Origin: an uncultured bacterium
GTDB lineage: Bacteria; Bacillota_I; Bacilli_A; RF39; UBA660
Length of the DNA stretch: 5,998 bases
NCBI GenBank assembly: GCA_905215145.1
Contig: CAJMOW010000087.1
Span: forward strand, 1 to 5,998
Reading direction: 5' to 3'
Below are positions 5,629 to 5,998 of the stretch, piece after piece. The translations under genes and the position numbers were made by a program. The stretch's first letter is position 1. Each line of letters starts with the position of its first letter. Below the pieces are notes generated by a model, which saw only the letters and a program-made list of their open reading frames with translations, was not told where the DNA came from and ran no database searches.

Positions 5629-5825
5629 ATAATAGGATTATGTTGATAAAAAGTATGAAAAGAATAAATTCTAGTTTGTCAAAATGCCTCTGCGTAGCCA
5701 TTTGTGCATAGCGATATACTCTTGCTGGTAGATAATGAGTCTTTAGACTCCAGCACTGGTAATGAGTCCTTATAGGGATAGAATAAACCACCGGCTAAGC
5801 AGCTCAATCTGATTTCTATCTGATT
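5629..5825. other. Non-coding stretch between the oxidoreductase remnant and the AraC-type gene
   Basis: I find no supported gene here on either strand. The stretch contains the alternative hairpins at 5723-5768 and two small direct repeats: AATGAGTC(T/C)TTA-like 12-mers at 5734 and 5761, and ATCTGATTT 9-mers at 5807 and 5818. No clear T-run terminator is present for either of the two convergent genes. Confidence 0.5.
5723..5768. repeat. Overlapping inverted repeats forming two alternative hairpins
   Basis: GACTC at 5746-5750 can pair with GAGTC on its left (5737-5741) or with GAGTC on its right (5764-5768). The left fold is extended by TGCTG (5723-5727) with CAGCA (5751-5755), across a bulge of nine bases. 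The right fold is extended by CAG (5751-5753) with CTG (5756-5758). The two folds share 5746-5753 and exclude each other. The GAGTC arms belong to a 12-base direct repeat 27 bases apart that differs at one position. Confidence 0.55.
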
Positions 5826-5998
5826 TTATAATTTTCCAATCTTTCCACCTTCAAACATGCTATACCCTGTAGGATTCTTTCTAAATTCAGAAGGTGTGAT
5901 TCCAAGGCATTTTGTAAATTGCCGGTTGAAGTAAGAACTATACTTAAAACCACATTGGGTTGCAATATCGTCAATTTTGAGATTGGTGTTAGATAGCA
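5826..5998 (-). CDS. AraC-family transcriptional regulator, C-terminal part (5' end outside window)
   Basis: On the minus strand the frame enters at the window edge and reads LSNTNLKIDDIATQCGF, then KYSSYFNRQFTKCLGITPSEF, then RKNP, and stops at TAA (complement of 5826-5828) after 56 visible residues. This is the second helix-turn-helix of the AraC/XylS DNA-binding domain: I-D-IA--CGF--SSYF-R-F-K--G-TP-EFRKN is the family signature, with CGF and the TPSEFR motif intact. A short tail of about 15 residues follows. The effector-binding N-terminal domain is outside the window, so the signal is unknown. It is convergent with the oxidoreductase remnant; AraC-type regulators often sit beside the metabolic genes they control, so its target may have been lost by the deletion that truncated that gene. 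Confidence 0.9.
   Translation of the reverse strand, partial: LSNTNLKIDDIATQCGFKYSSYFNRQFTKCLGITPSEFRKNPTGYSMFEGGKIGKL

Noticed and set aside
5576..5791. Minus-strand open frame of 71 codons
   Set aside because: It starts at GTG without a Shine-Dalgarno sequence, lies antisense to the end of the oxidoreductase fragment, runs through the hairpin region, and has a low-complexity Ile/Leu/Phe-rich C-terminus typical of translated AT-rich DNA.
1..5998. CRISPR array, tRNA, rRNA or riboswitch
   Set aside because: No regularly spaced repeats, no tRNA-like cloverleaf and no recognised aptamer core were seen on reading both strands.

Overview
The window comes from a low-GC Gram-positive bacterium, most likely a clostridial Firmicute. 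The evidence is AT-rich codon use, strong AGGAGG-type ribosome binding sites, an FtsX-type ABC transporter beside an OmpR-type two-component system, and, on the right, gene scraps that read like Lachnospiraceae accessory genes. No species can be named from the sequence alone.

Left part (1 to about 4627), intact and very AT-rich. It holds the 3' end of one FtsX-like permease, an ABC ATPase, a second full-length FtsX-like permease and a strong intrinsic terminator. After a new promoter come an OmpR/PhoB-type response regulator and a membrane sensor histidine kinase, overlapping by 4 bases. The tight spacing (ribosome binding site inside a stop codon, a 1-base overlap, a 4-base overlap) indicates two co-transcribed units. 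The likely machine is two paralogous permeases served by one MacB/LolD-class ATPase, with the adjacent two-component system sensing an envelope or antimicrobial-peptide signal. That role is inferred from the families; the substrate cannot be read from the sequence.

Right part (about 4750 to 5998), less AT-rich and made of gene remnants. In order it holds: the C-terminal tail of a DinJ/RelB-type antitoxin; a RelE/ParE-type toxin gene coupled to it by ATGA but broken by an in-frame TAG at codon 10; a clean terminator; the first ~35 codons of a phage tail tape-measure gene, with a good ribosome binding site but GTT where the start codon should be; the C-terminal ~87 codons of what looks like a short-chain dehydrogenase/reductase; a short non-coding stretch with alternative hairpins; and, on the minus strand at the edge, the C-terminal helix-turn-helix of an AraC-family regulator.

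Overall, a functional transporter/sensor module lies against a graveyard of phage, toxin-antitoxin and metabolic gene pieces. I see no convincing new biological system. The most informative points are the single-nonsense toxin, the start-less tape-measure stub fused to an oxidoreductase tail, and the change in character near 4640-4750.
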